Positions 1 through 8,725 of a DNA stretch of 60,832 nt are shown here, piece by piece; position 1 is the first letter of the stretch; every line of letters begins with the position of its first letter. Under the pieces are notes generated by a model. It was not told the origin of the DNA and did not search any database. It was given only the letters and a program-made list of their open reading frames with translations. Origin of the DNA: Thalassovita gelatinovora (lineage in GTDB: Bacteria; Pseudomonadota; Alphaproteobacteria; Rhodobacterales; Rhodobacteraceae); contig NZ_CYSA01000001.1 in NCBI RefSeq assembly GCF_001458355.1, positions 1 to 60,832 of the forward strand, given 5' to 3'. The translations under genes were made by a program, and so were the position numbers.

Positions 1-489
1 GACTTCGCGGGTGACCACGGCGGCGTCGCCATCGATGTCCAGCTCGGACGCGAAGGTTGCCTGCGACCAGCCCATGAGCGCCGACAGCATCTGGCCGGTG
101 GCGTTCATGTCATTGTCGATCGCCTGTTTGCCGGCGATGACCAGACCGGGGGCTTCTGCGTCGATCACCCCTTTGAGGATCTTGGCAACCGCCAGCGGTT
201 CGATGTCTTGATGCACGTCATCGGCGGCGACGACCAGAATGGCGCGGTCCGCCCCCATCGCCAGCGCCGTGCGCAGGGTTTCCTGCGCCTGTTTGACACC
301 GATCGAAACGACGATGACTTCTTCCGCCTTGCCGGCCTCTTTCAGGCGGATCGCTTCTTCGACGGCAATTTCGTCGAACGGGTTCATCGACATTTTGACA
401 TTGGCAAGATCGACACCGCTGCCATCCGCTTTGACACGGACTTTCACGTTATAGTCGATCACACGTTTGACAGGCACGAGTACCTTCAT
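1..489 (-). CDS. etfB: Electron transfer flavoprotein beta subunit (3' end outside window)
   Basis: EtfB pairs with EtfA to carry electrons from acyl-CoA dehydrogenases to the respiratory chain. Translating the minus strand from the ATG at 489-487 gives [14 protein letters not shown], followed by the family-typical [16 protein letters not shown] and, further on, a nucleotide-binding stretch around GADRAILV. About 163 codons are visible; the family is normally near 250 residues, so the rest lies before position 1. The start sits 29 bases downstream of the stop of the citramalyl-CoA lyase-like gene. It may be read through from that operon, but etfB is usually a housekeeping gene upstream of etfA. 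Family assignment is confident; co-regulation with its neighbours is inference. Confidence 0.93.
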   Translation of the reverse strand, partial: MKVLVPVKRVIDYNVKVRVKADGSGVDLANVKMSMNPFDEIAVEEAIRLKEAGKAEEVIVVSIGVKQAQETLRTALAMGADRAILVVAADDVHQDIEPLAVAKILKGVIDAEAPGLVIAGKQAIDNDMNATGQMLSALMGWSQATFASELDIDGDAAVVTREV

Positions 490-518
490 TGCGTTGGTTT
501 CCTTGGTTGGGGGCGGGG

Positions 519-1331
519 TCAGGACGTCAGGATCCGGGCAGCCCGGCCGAGCACCGGTTTATCGATCATCTGGCCTTCGAAGCGAAACGCGCCGTTCTGG
601 CCCACGGCCGCGTCCAGCACCCGCCGCGCCCAATCGGTTTGGGCCGGGTCGGGGGAAAAGGCCGCATTCACGACCTCGGTTTGTTTGGGGTGGATGCACA
701 TCATCCCGGTCATGCCGCAGGCCTTTGCGTGCGCGGCGCAGGCGGCAAGCCCGGTGTCATCCCCAAGATCGGTGAAAACCCCGTCGACCGGCAGCGCCAG
801 CCCGGCAGCAACAGAGCCGTTCACCAGCTGGTAGCGCGCCATGTCCAGCATCGTCCGGCCGCCCGGATGCGCCGCGTCCAATCCGAGATCCAACGCCAGA
901 TCGATGGTGCCCAGAAGCAGGCGGGCAACCCCCGGTATCCGGGCCAGACCGGGCATGTCTTGGATACCCTGCGCGGTTTCGACCAAGGGCCAGAGCGGGG
1001 TATCGGTATCGCCCGCAGCCCGGGTCAGGGAGGCAAGATCGGATTTGGGCAACACCACGCCGACAACGCCACGATAAGCGGCAAGCGCCCTATCGCCATC
1101 ATACCACGGGCTGTCCACGGCATTGATGCGCAACAGGATGCGGGCCGATGGGGTGGCGGCAAGAAAGCCGCCCACGGCGCGGCGGGCGCGGTCCTTGGCT
1201 TCGGGGGCAACCGCGTCTTCGAGATCGACGATAACGGCACCGGCCGCGCTGGCCAGCGCCTTGGGGATGCGTTCGGCCCGATCGCCGGGGACGAAAAGAA
1301 GGCTTTGGGCCGTCGTGAATGGCATGGTCAC
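519..1331 (-). CDS. ccl: CitE/HpcH-type lyase, probable (S)-citramalyl-CoA lyase
   Basis: A 270-residue protein of the HpcH/HpaI aldolase / citrate lyase beta-like family. Seen: N-terminal LLFVPGDR, the metal-site VDLEDAVAP near residue 35, RINA near 68, the acidic TAQGI segment and C-terminal CIHPKQ. In this family these bind Mg2+ and a CoA ester and catalyse retro-aldol cleavage. Its start overlaps the CoA-transferase stop by four bases (ATGA), so the two are translationally coupled. With a CaiB transferase, a MaoC hydratase and an acyl-CoA dehydrogenase upstream, the best specific reading is cleavage of citramalyl-CoA to acetyl-CoA and pyruvate, as in itaconate degradation. Malyl-CoA or another beta-hydroxyacyl-CoA is a possible alternative substrate. 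Confidence 0.8.
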   Translation of the reverse strand: MTMPFTTAQSLLFVPGDRAERIPKALASAAGAVIVDLEDAVAPEAKDRARRAVGGFLAATPSARILLRINAVDSPWYDGDRALAAYRGVVGVVLPKSDLASLTRAAGDTDTPLWPLVETAQGIQDMPGLARIPGVARLLLGTIDLALDLGLDAAHPGGRTMLDMARYQLVNGSVAAGLALPVDGVFTDLGDDTGLAACAAHAKACGMTGMMCIHPKQTEVVNAAFSPDPAQTDWARRVLDAAVGQNGAFRFEGQMIDKPVLGRAARILTS

Positions 1332-2506
1332 AGCACGCCTCCTTGTTTCATGCAGGCGATTTCATCCGCGCCAAAGCCAAGCCCGTCCAGCACGGAATCG
1401 TTATGTTCCCCGAGATCCGGAACCGGGTCCATGCGCGGCGTATAGCCGTCGAAACCGCCGGGGGGCAGCAGCGCCGGGATCGGGCCGGAGGGGCTGCCGA
1501 CGTCTCGCCAGCGATCGCGGGCTTGCAGTTGGGGATGGTCCCACAACCCGGCCATGTCGTTCATCCGGGCATTGGCGATGCCCGCCGCGTTCAGCCGGGC
1601 GATGACCGCTTCCCCGGTCAGACCGGCAAAAGCGGCGACGATCAGGGCGCTCAGCGCGTCCTTGTTTTCGGCCCGTCCTGCATTGCTGTCAAAGCGGGGA
1701 TCGTACAGCAGTTCGGGATTGTGCAGCACCTTTTCGCAAAAGGTCTTCCATTCGCGTTCGTTCTGAAGCCCGAGGATCACCACAGTGCCGTCACCCGCCG
1801 GGAACGGTCCGTAAGGAAAAATCGTGGCGTGGCTGGCCCCGGCGCGGGCCGGAGGCGGCGCCCCGTCATAGGCGTAATACATCGGGTAGCTCATCCATTC
1901 TGCCAGCGCTTCGAGCATCGAGATGTCGATGGTGCCGCCCTGCCCGGTCTGGCCGCGCCGGATCAGCGCCGCGAGGATGTTGGTATAGGCATACATGCCC
2001 GCCGCGATATCGGCGATGGAAATACCCGATTTGCAGACTTCGTCCTGGGTGCCAGTGACCGAGAGGAACCCGGCTTCGGCCTGTACCAGCAGATCATAGG
2101 CCTTGCGGTCGCGGTCGGGCCCGTCCGGGCCGTAGCCCGAGATATTGCACACGATCAGGCCGGGATTCATTTCCGACAACGCGTCATAGGTCAGCCCCAG
2201 TCGCGCCGCTGCGCCGGGGGCAAGATTTTGCACCAGCACGTCGGCGGTGGCCAGCAACCGGCGCAGCACCTCGTCGGCATCGGGGTGTTTGAGGTTCAGC
2301 GTCAGGCTTTCCTTGGACCGGTTGGCCCAGACGAAATGCGACGCAAGCCCGTCGACGCGGCCATCATAATTACGGGCGAAATCGCCGGTGCCGGGGCGTT
2401 CGACCTTGATCACCCGCGCGCCCAGATCGGCCAGTTGCCGGGTTGCGAACGGCCCGGCCACGGCATGTTCCAGCGTGACCACCGTCACTCCCTCCAGCGG
2501 TCCCAT
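1328..2506 (-). CDS. ict: Family III CoA transferase (CaiB/BaiF), probable itaconate CoA-transferase
   Basis: A 392-residue class III CoA transferase. Seen: N-terminal GPLEGVTVVTLEHAVAGPFATRQ (shortened family form VLELxxxxAGPxxxxxLADLGA), KVERPGTGDFAR near residue 35-45, the SGYGPDGPDRDRKAYDLL region holding the expected catalytic Asp, and GGTIDISMLEAL. These enzymes move CoA between carboxylic acids, probably from succinyl-CoA here. The start overlaps the acyl-CoA dehydrogenase stop by one base and the end overlaps the lyase start by four. Operon order makes itaconate, mesaconate or a related dicarboxylate the likeliest acceptor; that specificity is inferred from neighbours, not from residues. 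Confidence 0.8.
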   Translation of the reverse strand: MGPLEGVTVVTLEHAVAGPFATRQLADLGARVIKVERPGTGDFARNYDGRVDGLASHFVWANRSKESLTLNLKHPDADEVLRRLLATADVLVQNLAPGAAARLGLTYDALSEMNPGLIVCNISGYGPDGPDRDRKAYDLLVQAEAGFLSVTGTQDEVCKSGISIADIAAGMYAYTNILAALIRRGQTGQGGTIDISMLEALAEWMSYPMYYAYDGAPPPARAGASHATIFPYGPFPAGDGTVVILGLQNEREWKTFCEKVLHNPELLYDPRFDSNAGRAENKDALSALIVAAFAGLTGEAVIARLNAAGIANARMNDMAGLWDHPQLQARDRWRDVGSPSGPIPALLPPGGFDGYTPRMDPVPDLGEHNDSVLDGLGFGADEIACMKQGGVL

Positions 2507-3657
2507 CAGAACGACCTCGGCAGGCCAAGCACGTGCTCAGCGACATAGGACAGGATCAGGTTGGTCGAAATCGGTGCGACCTGGTAGAGCCGGGTTTCGC
2601 GGAATTTGCGTTCAACGTCGTATTCATTGGCAAAGCCGAAGCCGCCATGGAATTGCAGGCAGGCATTGGCCGCTTCCCAGCTGGCCTTGGCGGCGAGGTA
2701 TTTGGCCATGTTGGCCTGTGCGCCGCAGGGCTGTTTGGCATCGAACAGGCGGCAGGCTTCGAACCGCATCAGGTTGGCGGCTTCGACTTCGATATGGGCT
2801 TCGGCGATGGGGAATTGAACGCCCTGGTTCTGACCGATGGGGCGGCCGAAAACGGTGCGTTCCTTCACATAGTCCGACACTTTGTCGATGAACCAATAGC
2901 CGTCGCCAATGCATTCGGCGGCGATCAGCGTGCGTTCGGCGTTGAGCCCGTCGAGGATGTATTTGAACCCCATTCCTTCTTCGCCGATCAGGTTTTCTTC
3001 GGGGATTTCCAGATTGTCGAAGAACAGTTCGTTGGTTTCATGATTGACCATGTTGGGGATCGGTTTGACGTCCATGCCGTTGCCGATCGCATCTTTCAGA
3101 TCGACGATGAAGATCGACATGCCATGCGATTTCTTCTTGACCTCGGTCAGCGGCGTGGTGCGGGCCAGCAGGATCATCAGGTCGGAATGTTGCACCCGGC
3201 TGATCCAGACCTTCTGGCCGTTGACGACATAGCGGTCGCCCTTTTTCACCGCGGTGGTCTTGATCTTGGTGGTGTCGGTGCCGGTGGTGGGTTCGGTCAC
3301 GCCCATCGATTGCAGCCGCAGTTCGCCGCTGGCGATCTTTGGCAGGTATTTCAGTTTTTGTGCCTCGGATCCGTGCCGCAGCAGGGTGCCCATGTTGTAC
3401 ATCTGCCCGTGGCAGGCACCGGAATTGCCGCCGGCCCGGTTGATTTCTTCCATGATCACAGAGGCTTCGGTCAGGCCCAGCCCGGAACCGCCGAATTCTT
3501 CGGGGATCAGCGCGGCGAGCCAGCCCGCTTCGGTCAGGGCGTCGACGAAGGCTTCCGGGTAGGCGCGGTCTTCGTCCACCTTGCGGTGATATTCGGGTGG
3601 AAAGGTGGCGCAGAGCGCGCGCACGGCGTCGCGGATTTCTTCATAGCTGTCGGTCAT
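2506..3657 (-). CDS. Acyl-CoA dehydrogenase family protein without the usual catalytic Glu
   Basis: A 383-residue flavin acyl-CoA dehydrogenase fold. Seen: N-terminal helical domain, LQSMGVTEPTTGTDT (FAD/substrate region near 130-145), KVWIS, and the C-terminal QFHGGFGFANEYDVER. At the end the segment reads LYQVAPISTNLI where many family members have an YEG-type Glu that acts as base, so the base must be elsewhere or the reaction differs. An acyl-CoA dehydrogenase accompanies the itaconate genes of Pseudomonas aeruginosa as I recall, with no settled role. The gene overlaps its neighbours by one base downstream and four upstream. ETF (etfB nearby) would be its electron acceptor if it is redox active. 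Confidence 0.85.
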   Translation of the reverse strand: MTDSYEEIRDAVRALCATFPPEYHRKVDEDRAYPEAFVDALTEAGWLAALIPEEFGGSGLGLTEASVIMEEINRAGGNSGACHGQMYNMGTLLRHGSEAQKLKYLPKIASGELRLQSMGVTEPTTGTDTTKIKTTAVKKGDRYVVNGQKVWISRVQHSDLMILLARTTPLTEVKKKSHGMSIFIVDLKDAIGNGMDVKPIPNMVNHETNELFFDNLEIPEENLIGEEGMGFKYILDGLNAERTLIAAECIGDGYWFIDKVSDYVKERTVFGRPIGQNQGVQFPIAEAHIEVEAANLMRFEACRLFDAKQPCGAQANMAKYLAAKASWEAANACLQFHGGFGFANEYDVERKFRETRLYQVAPISTNLILSYVAEHVLGLPRSF

Positions 3658-4517
3658 GTCCGTGATCCTTTGGCTAGCGTTGCAATTGCGTTCATGGCCA
3701 AGGCGCCATCATGGCGCCGCACCCACAGGCGGAAGGTCTGGTCTGCCTTGTCGGGTGCGCCGTGAAGCGTGAAGGGATGGGTGTCGAAGACCGGGGCGAC
3801 GGCGCGGAACGAGAAGTCCGCGACCGGCACCTGCGGATATTGCCGCCGCAACAGGTCAAGCAGCAGCGTGGCCAGCAACGGACCATGCACGACGAGGCCG
3901 GGATAGCCTTCTTCGTGTTTGCAAAAGTCGCGGTCATAGTGAATGCGGTGGCCGTTGAAGGTCAGCGCCGAATAGCGCTGCAACAGCACCGGATCGGGAT
4001 CGATCAGGCGCGAATACGCAGACCCTTCGGGGGCGGGTTTCGGCGTCGGTGCCGGGGCATCACGGTCCGGGGCCTGACGATAGACGATATCCTGTTCTTC
4101 TTCGACGCATGCGGTGTCACCATCAAGGATGCGGTGCTGCACGGTGACGAAAACCAAGTCCCCGCTGCGGCCGGATTTATGGGTCACGTCCTTGATCGTC
4201 GACACCCGGCGCAGCGGCATGCCGATATGCATCGGCGCCAAGGATTGCAGCCGACTGCCTGCCCACATCCGGCGCGGCAGCGGAATCGGGGGGATGAAAC
4301 CGCCGCGCGCCGGATGGCCATCGGGGCCGAGTTGGCCCTGCGGACAGGGATCTTGAAAGTGCAGCCAATGCCAAAGCAGAGGCAGAACATCGCCTTCGGC
4401 ATAAGGCGGGTCATCCCGATCCAGTGTCGCGGCCAGCGCGATCGAAAGAAACGGGCTGACCTGTTCTGCCACCTGTTCCGTGCTGCCGATCCATGTCTGA
4501 AGATGTGCGATATCCAC
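3654..4517 (-). CDS. ich: MaoC/FAS1-like hydratase, probable itaconyl-/mesaconyl-C4-CoA hydratase
   Basis: The frame is open upstream, but the GTG at 4517 follows a GGAGG six bases away and begins VDIAHLQTWIG, giving 287 residues, the usual length of this family; the longer reading would run through the divergent LysR gene. The protein has an N-terminal FAS1-like dehydratase half and a C-terminal hot-dog half with YDRDFCKHEEGYPGLVVHGP, the MaoC-type hydratase motif. In mesaconyl-C4-CoA and itaconyl-CoA hydratases this adds water to give citramalyl-CoA, the substrate of the lyase two genes on. It is the first gene of the operon and is divergent from a LysR gene over 111 bases. The exact substrate is inferred from context. 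Confidence 0.78.
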   Translation of the reverse strand: MDIAHLQTWIGSTEQVAEQVSPFLSIALAATLDRDDPPYAEGDVLPLLWHWLHFQDPCPQGQLGPDGHPARGGFIPPIPLPRRMWAGSRLQSLAPMHIGMPLRRVSTIKDVTHKSGRSGDLVFVTVQHRILDGDTACVEEEQDIVYRQAPDRDAPAPTPKPAPEGSAYSRLIDPDPVLLQRYSALTFNGHRIHYDRDFCKHEEGYPGLVVHGPLLATLLLDLLRRQYPQVPVADFSFRAVAPVFDTHPFTLHGAPDKADQTFRLWVRRHDGALAMNAIATLAKGSRT

Positions 4518-4628
4518 GGGGTGCCTCCTGCGGCGGTGATTTGCAATGTGATGCCATGCGGTTTGCGTTTTCCAAATTCGCAATTTATCAAGGTCGCATT
4601 CGGATTTGCCGAACGCGGAGGCGATGGA

Positions 4629-5531
4629 ATGCATATTCAGCTTCAGGATCTTCAGCTTTTCGTTCAGATCGCCGAGGCCGGTAATCTGACCCGTGGGGCG
4701 CAACGGGCGTTCCTGTCAGCCCCCGCCGCCAGTGCCCGCATGCGGGCGCTGGAGGATCAGTTGGGAGCGCAAATTCTGTATCGCAGCAACAAGGGGATCA
4801 GCCTGACCAAGGCGGGTGAAACCCTACTGCACCATGCCCGGTTGATCCTGCGGCAGGTCGATTTCCTGAAGGACGATTTCGCCGGGGACGATTTCGGCGG
4901 CCATGTCCGCATTTTCGCCAACACCACGGCTGTAACCGAATTTCTGCCCGAATTGCTTGCTGATTTCATGGCGGAGCGACCACAGCTTACGGTCGATCTA
5001 CAGGAACGGCTGACCCATGACATCTTGCGCGGCATTCAGGACGGCACGGCGGATCTGGGGATCTTTTCGGGCGAGGTGGATGCCGGGGAGCTTGAAGTCA
5101 TCCGGTTTTCAACCGACCGTCTGTTGCTGGCGACGCCGCGCGGCCACACGCTGACCGCGAGGCCAGAGGTGCGGCTTGCTGAAACGCTGGACTATGAACA
5201 TATCGGGCTGCACGAAGGCAGCACGCTGCTGGCCTTCCTGCGCGGTCTGATGGAAAAGAACGGCTATGAACGCGCATTGCGCATTCAGGTACGCAGTTTC
5301 GAAGCCATGTGCCGGCTGGTCGAAGCCGGTGTGGGCATCGGTGTCGTTCCCGAATCTGCTGCCCGGCGGCACGCCCGCACGATGCAGCTTGAGCTTGTTC
5401 GGCTGTCGGACGACTGGGCGCTGCGCGATCGTTGTGTCGCCCTGCGCAGCCGTTCCGCCCTGCCACGCAGTGCCCGGGCGCTAGTCGAAGCGTTGATTCA
5501 GTCCGGCGTCGGCGGCGACACCGGCACCTGA
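4629..5531 (+). CDS. LysR-type regulator of the divergent CoA-ester operon
   Basis: A 300-residue LysR-type regulator. The start chosen is ATG 4629 (MHIQLQDLQLFVQIAEAG) after a GGAG about eight bases upstream. A winged helix-turn-helix occupies residues 1-65 (NLTRGAQRAFLSAPAASARMRALE), followed by the periplasmic-binding-protein-like effector domain (VRIFANTTAVTEFLP; C-terminal VEAGVGIGVVPESAA). It faces the hydratase gene across 111 bases, the normal LysR-target layout, and P. aeruginosa also has a LysR gene beside its itaconate operon. Expected effectors are itaconate or a CoA pathway intermediate; the sequence does not decide this. Confidence 0.85.
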   Translation: MHIQLQDLQLFVQIAEAGNLTRGAQRAFLSAPAASARMRALEDQLGAQILYRSNKGISLTKAGETLLHHARLILRQVDFLKDDFAGDDFGGHVRIFANTTAVTEFLPELLADFMAERPQLTVDLQERLTHDILRGIQDGTADLGIFSGEVDAGELEVIRFSTDRLLLATPRGHTLTARPEVRLAETLDYEHIGLHEGSTLLAFLRGLMEKNGYERALRIQVRSFEAMCRLVEAGVGIGVVPESAARRHARTMQLELVRLSDDWALRDRCVALRSRSALPRSARALVEALIQSGVGGDTGT

Positions 5532-5716
5532 AACACCCGCGCCAAATCCCCTCCTATCGCAAGTTGCTATAACCGGTTGCACCCTTTGGAATTGGAAAGG
5601 GCTCCCCCGCGCTGACATCCTGACAGCGGCATCGGCTTACGGATGCTGTGCGCCCCGTGCTGAGCAGGGGCGCTTCGGAAACCTGACGTTTCAGTCACTA
5701 CGAGTTAGGAAAAAGA
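5532..5716 (+). promoter_or_regulatory. 185-base leader with three perfect short hairpins before the deacetylase operon
   Basis: No gene is visible. Three inverted repeats are: CCCTTT/AAAGGG (5582-5587 with 5596-5601), GCATC/GATGC (5629-5633 with 5642-5646) and GCGCCCC/GGGGCGC (5650-5656 with 5667-5673). They lie close together before a purine-rich ribosome-binding stretch and the ATG at 5717. The last hairpin could end the LysR transcript, although no T-run follows it, or all three could form a regulatory leader. I compared it by eye with guanidine, purine and glycine riboswitch consensus features and found no match. Confidence 0.35.
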
Positions 5717-6634
5717 ATGGACGATTATGCGTCATCGCCTGCGGCGCTTGCGGGCGCGATCCAGGCCAATCCACGCATTCCCTACAGCTTGGCAAACCGG
5801 CAACCGCCATTGGCCGGGCCGGACGGCAAGCGGTTGATCGTCAATATGGTGGTGAATATCGAATATTGGCCGTTTGACCGGGAAATGCCGCGCAAGCTGC
5901 TGACGGCACCGCACGGGCGCGAACAGGTGCCAGATGTTCCAAATTTCTGCTGGGCCGATTATGGCATGCGGGTGGGTATGGCGCGGCTATTGTCGTTGTT
6001 CACAGCGCGCGACTTGCCGGTGTCGGCCAGCATCAACGCGACCGTGATCGACGCCTATCCAGAATGCGCCGAAGCGATCCGCGACGCAGGCTGGGAATTT
6101 GTCGGCCACGGCATGCATCAGACCAGCCTGAGCACCGAAACCAGCGAAGCCGACGTGATCCGCGAAACGCTGAAGAAACTGCGCGCCTTTACCGGCAAAC
6201 CGGTGCGCGGCTGGTTGAGTCCGGGGTTGCGCGAAACCGCGGCGACGCCGGATATCCTTGCCGCCGAGGGGATCGAGTATCTGTGCGACTGGAACGTCGA
6301 TGACGTGCCGCACTGGATGCGGGCCACGCCGCGCGACCTGATCGCGATGCCTTACACATTGGAATTGAACGATTCGGTCGTTCATGCGGTCGAAAAGCAC
6401 AGCTCTGCCGAAATGCTGCGGCGGCTGGAAACCACGCTGACCTGTTTTGACTGCGGCAACGAAACGGCGGGGGCCAAGGTGTTGGGCATCGGGCTGCATC
6501 CGCATCTGATCGGGGTGCCGCACCGGTTGCCCTATCTGGCCGAAATGCTGGACCTGCTTCAGGCCCGCGACGACGTGGTTTTCATGACCGGGGCGCAAAT
6601 CGCTGACTGGTTCAGCAAGGAGGCGGTGGCATGA
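5717..6634 (+). CDS. Polysaccharide-deacetylase-fold hydrolase (PuuE/allantoinase-like)
   Basis: A 305-residue protein of the carbohydrate esterase 4 fold. Seen: RLIVNMVVNIEYWP near residue 40, GMRVGMARLLSLF, SINATVID, the typical WEFVGHGMHQ near 135, and GWLSPG near 180. Members such as PuuE cleave amide bonds of ureides (allantoin) rather than sugars, and the NIEYWP variant is typical of that non-sugar branch. Its stop overlaps the next start by four bases (ATGA) and it heads a three-gene operon with a cysteine hydrolase and an MmgE/PrpD protein. Both hydrolases act on C-N bonds in known relatives, so a nitrogenous substrate is likely; which one is unknown. Confidence 0.8.
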   Translation: MDDYASSPAALAGAIQANPRIPYSLANRQPPLAGPDGKRLIVNMVVNIEYWPFDREMPRKLLTAPHGREQVPDVPNFCWADYGMRVGMARLLSLFTARDLPVSASINATVIDAYPECAEAIRDAGWEFVGHGMHQTSLSTETSEADVIRETLKKLRAFTGKPVRGWLSPGLRETAATPDILAAEGIEYLCDWNVDDVPHWMRATPRDLIAMPYTLELNDSVVHAVEKHSSAEMLRRLETTLTCFDCGNETAGAKVLGIGLHPHLIGVPHRLPYLAEMLDLLQARDDVVFMTGAQIADWFSKEAVA

Positions 6635-7290
6635 CGACCAAAGAACCGCATATCCTGAGCGATTTTTCCGAACGGTTCGCGCCGGCACACACCGCGCTGC
6701 TGATCATCGACATGCAGAATGATTTCTGCCTGGACGGATTTGCCACCAGCCGCGCCGGACGACCATTGGACGCCGCCCAGGCGATCATCCCGACCCTGGA
6801 AACGCTGCTGCGCGCGGCGCGGCAGGCGGGTGTTCTGGTCTGTCATGTGGGGTTCTGGACCTTGGACCATCACCTGAGCGACACCGCGCCGTGGTTGGCG
6901 CAGCGGCGGCGCGCGACCTATGCGTCGGACCGGATCGCGATGGCAGGCAGCGAAGGGGCCGATTTCATCGAACCGTTGTCGCCGCAACCGGACGAACCGG
7001 TGATCCGCAAACACCGGTACAGCGCCTTCAAGGGCACCGATCTGGACATGGTGTTGCGGGCGCGTGGCATCAAGTCGGTGGTGCCGACCGGCGTATCGAC
7101 CAATGTCTGTGTCGAAAGCACCCTGCGCGACGCGTTTGAAACCGGTCATTACACCGCCCTGCCCCGCGATGCCTGTGCGTCCTGGGACTTGGCCCTGCAC
7201 GACGCCACCCTGAAAACCGCAAATGCCCGCTTCGGGCTGGTCTGCGACAGCGCCGACCTGATCCAAGTGTGGACTGGAGAGACACAATGA
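6631..7290 (+). CDS. Isochorismatase-family cysteine hydrolase
   Basis: A 219-residue cysteine hydrolase with the full triad: Asp27 in LLIIDMQNDF, Lys127 in VIRKHRYSAF and Cys160 in GVSTNVCVESTLRDAFE. The family hydrolyses amides such as ureidoacrylate, N-carbamoylsarcosine or biuret. It overlaps the deacetylase-fold gene before it and the MmgE/PrpD gene after it by four bases each, so all three are made together. A creatinase 9 kb away makes N-carbamoyl or guanidino compounds worth considering as substrates, but nothing in the protein proves this. Confidence 0.87.
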   Translation: MTTKEPHILSDFSERFAPAHTALLIIDMQNDFCLDGFATSRAGRPLDAAQAIIPTLETLLRAARQAGVLVCHVGFWTLDHHLSDTAPWLAQRRRATYASDRIAMAGSEGADFIEPLSPQPDEPVIRKHRYSAFKGTDLDMVLRARGIKSVVPTGVSTNVCVESTLRDAFETGHYTALPRDACASWDLALHDATLKTANARFGLVCDSADLIQVWTGETQ

Positions 7291-8699
7291 AAGACGCAAA
7301 CGTTTCGACCCGCACCCTGACTGAGAACGCCGCCGGCTTCGCCGCGTCGTTGAGTTATGACGACATTCCCGAACACACCCGCCATATCGCCAAGCGCTGC
7401 ATCATCGATGGGCTTGGCGTCATGCTGGCGGGGACCGAACAAGAGGCGCTGACGGTCGCTGAACGCTATCTTGGGGCGACCGGCGCAACCCCGGTTGCGC
7501 GGCCGGTGGGCAACAAGGCGATGAAAGTATCGCCACAGCAGGCCGCCTTCTGGAACGGGTTGGCGGGTCACGCGATGGATTGGGACGACACCCAGGTCGC
7601 CGAAGGGCCGGATCGCCCCTATGGGTTGCTGACCCATCCCACCGTGCCACCGCTGTCGGCGGTGCTGGCCCTGACCGAAGCCGAACAAGGCGTCAGCGGC
7701 AAGGATTTCCTGACCGGGTTCGTCGCCGGGGTCGAGGTTGAAAGCAAGATCGCCGAGGCGATCAACCCCGATCACTATAACCTTGGGTTCCATACCAGCG
7801 GCACTATCGGCACGTTCGGATCGGCGGCAGCAGCGGCCCGGATCCTGCAACTGGACGCGGCGCAGATGGCGCAGGCATTGGGCGGCGCGGCGTCGATGGC
7901 GGCGGGTATTCGCGCCAATTTCGGCACCATGGGCAAACCGATGCATGTCGCCCGGTCGTCCGAAAACGGCGTGACCAGCGCCCTTTTGGTACGCGAAGGC
8001 TTCACCTTCAACGATGCCGCGCTGGACGGGCAATGGGGATACCTGTCGGTGGCGGGGCGCGGGGGAGAACCCGATCTGGTGCTGGGCCGGTTCGGCAATC
8101 CGTTTTCGCTGTCCGAACCCGGGGTCAGCATCAAGCCCTATCCCTGCGGTGTGCTGACTCATCCGTCGATGGACACGATGAAGGCGTTGATGGAAGAACA
8201 CGGCCTGACGCCCGGCGATATTGAAAAGGTGACGCTGTTCGCGTCCAACAACATCCTGCACCCGATCCGGTTCCGCACTGCCAACACCGAACTGGAGGGC
8301 AAGTTCTGCATGGCCTTCCTGTTGTCGGCGATCATTCTGACCGGCCGGGCGGGCAAGGCCGAATTCACCGATGCCTTCGTGCAAAGCCCCGACTGCCAGG
8401 CGATGCAACAACGGGTCGAGACCCAGTTCGATCCCGATATCGCCGCGATGGGGCACGACAAGATCCTGTCGAGGATCGAAGTGGTGACCAAGTCCGGCAA
8501 ACTGTTGCAGAAGTTTTCGGACGACCGTTATCGCGGCGGGCCGGCAAATCCGCTGTCCGATGCTGAGGTCGAGGCCAAGTTCATGGACTGCGTGTCCGGC
8601 ATCCTGAGCGACGCGAGCGCGCGCGCGGTTCTCGACATGATCTGGTCGATCGAGGATCAGCCCGAGGCTCGACGCCTGCTTGACCAAGTGAACGGCTGA
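7287..8699 (+). CDS. MmgE/PrpD family protein (first copy)
   Basis: A 470-residue MmgE/PrpD protein. The ATG at 7287 is chosen because GGAGAG lies about eight bases upstream and it forms an ATGA overlap with the preceding stop; a GTG 18 bases earlier is also in frame. Seen: an N-terminal all-helical half with CIIDGLGVMLAG, GHAMDWDDTQ and a cluster HTSGTIGTFGSAAAAARIL, then the C-terminal half. Known relatives include 2-methylcitrate dehydratase (PrpD) and cis-aconitate decarboxylase, but the family has many uncharacterised members. No prpB or prpC neighbour is present, so PrpD function is unlikely. Third gene of a three-gene operon. Confidence 0.82.
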   Translation: MKDANVSTRTLTENAAGFAASLSYDDIPEHTRHIAKRCIIDGLGVMLAGTEQEALTVAERYLGATGATPVARPVGNKAMKVSPQQAAFWNGLAGHAMDWDDTQVAEGPDRPYGLLTHPTVPPLSAVLALTEAEQGVSGKDFLTGFVAGVEVESKIAEAINPDHYNLGFHTSGTIGTFGSAAAAARILQLDAAQMAQALGGAASMAAGIRANFGTMGKPMHVARSSENGVTSALLVREGFTFNDAALDGQWGYLSVAGRGGEPDLVLGRFGNPFSLSEPGVSIKPYPCGVLTHPSMDTMKALMEEHGLTPGDIEKVTLFASNNILHPIRFRTANTELEGKFCMAFLLSAIILTGRAGKAEFTDAFVQSPDCQAMQQRVETQFDPDIAAMGHDKILSRIEVVTKSGKLLQKFSDDRYRGGPANPLSDAEVEAKFMDCVSGILSDASARAVLDMIWSIEDQPEARRLLDQVNG

Positions 8700-8725
8700 T
8701 CCCAGTCCGGCGGTTTCTTTTCACA

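Noticed and set aside
1319-2548. Long plus-strand open frame antisense to the CoA transferase
   Set aside because: It mirrors a clear family protein on the other strand, has no ribosome-binding site and reads as low-complexity His/Gly/Arg-rich shadow.
5532-5716. Known riboswitch (guanidine, glycine or purine class)
   Set aside because: Hairpins exist, but none of the conserved loop strings of those classes could be found by eye.
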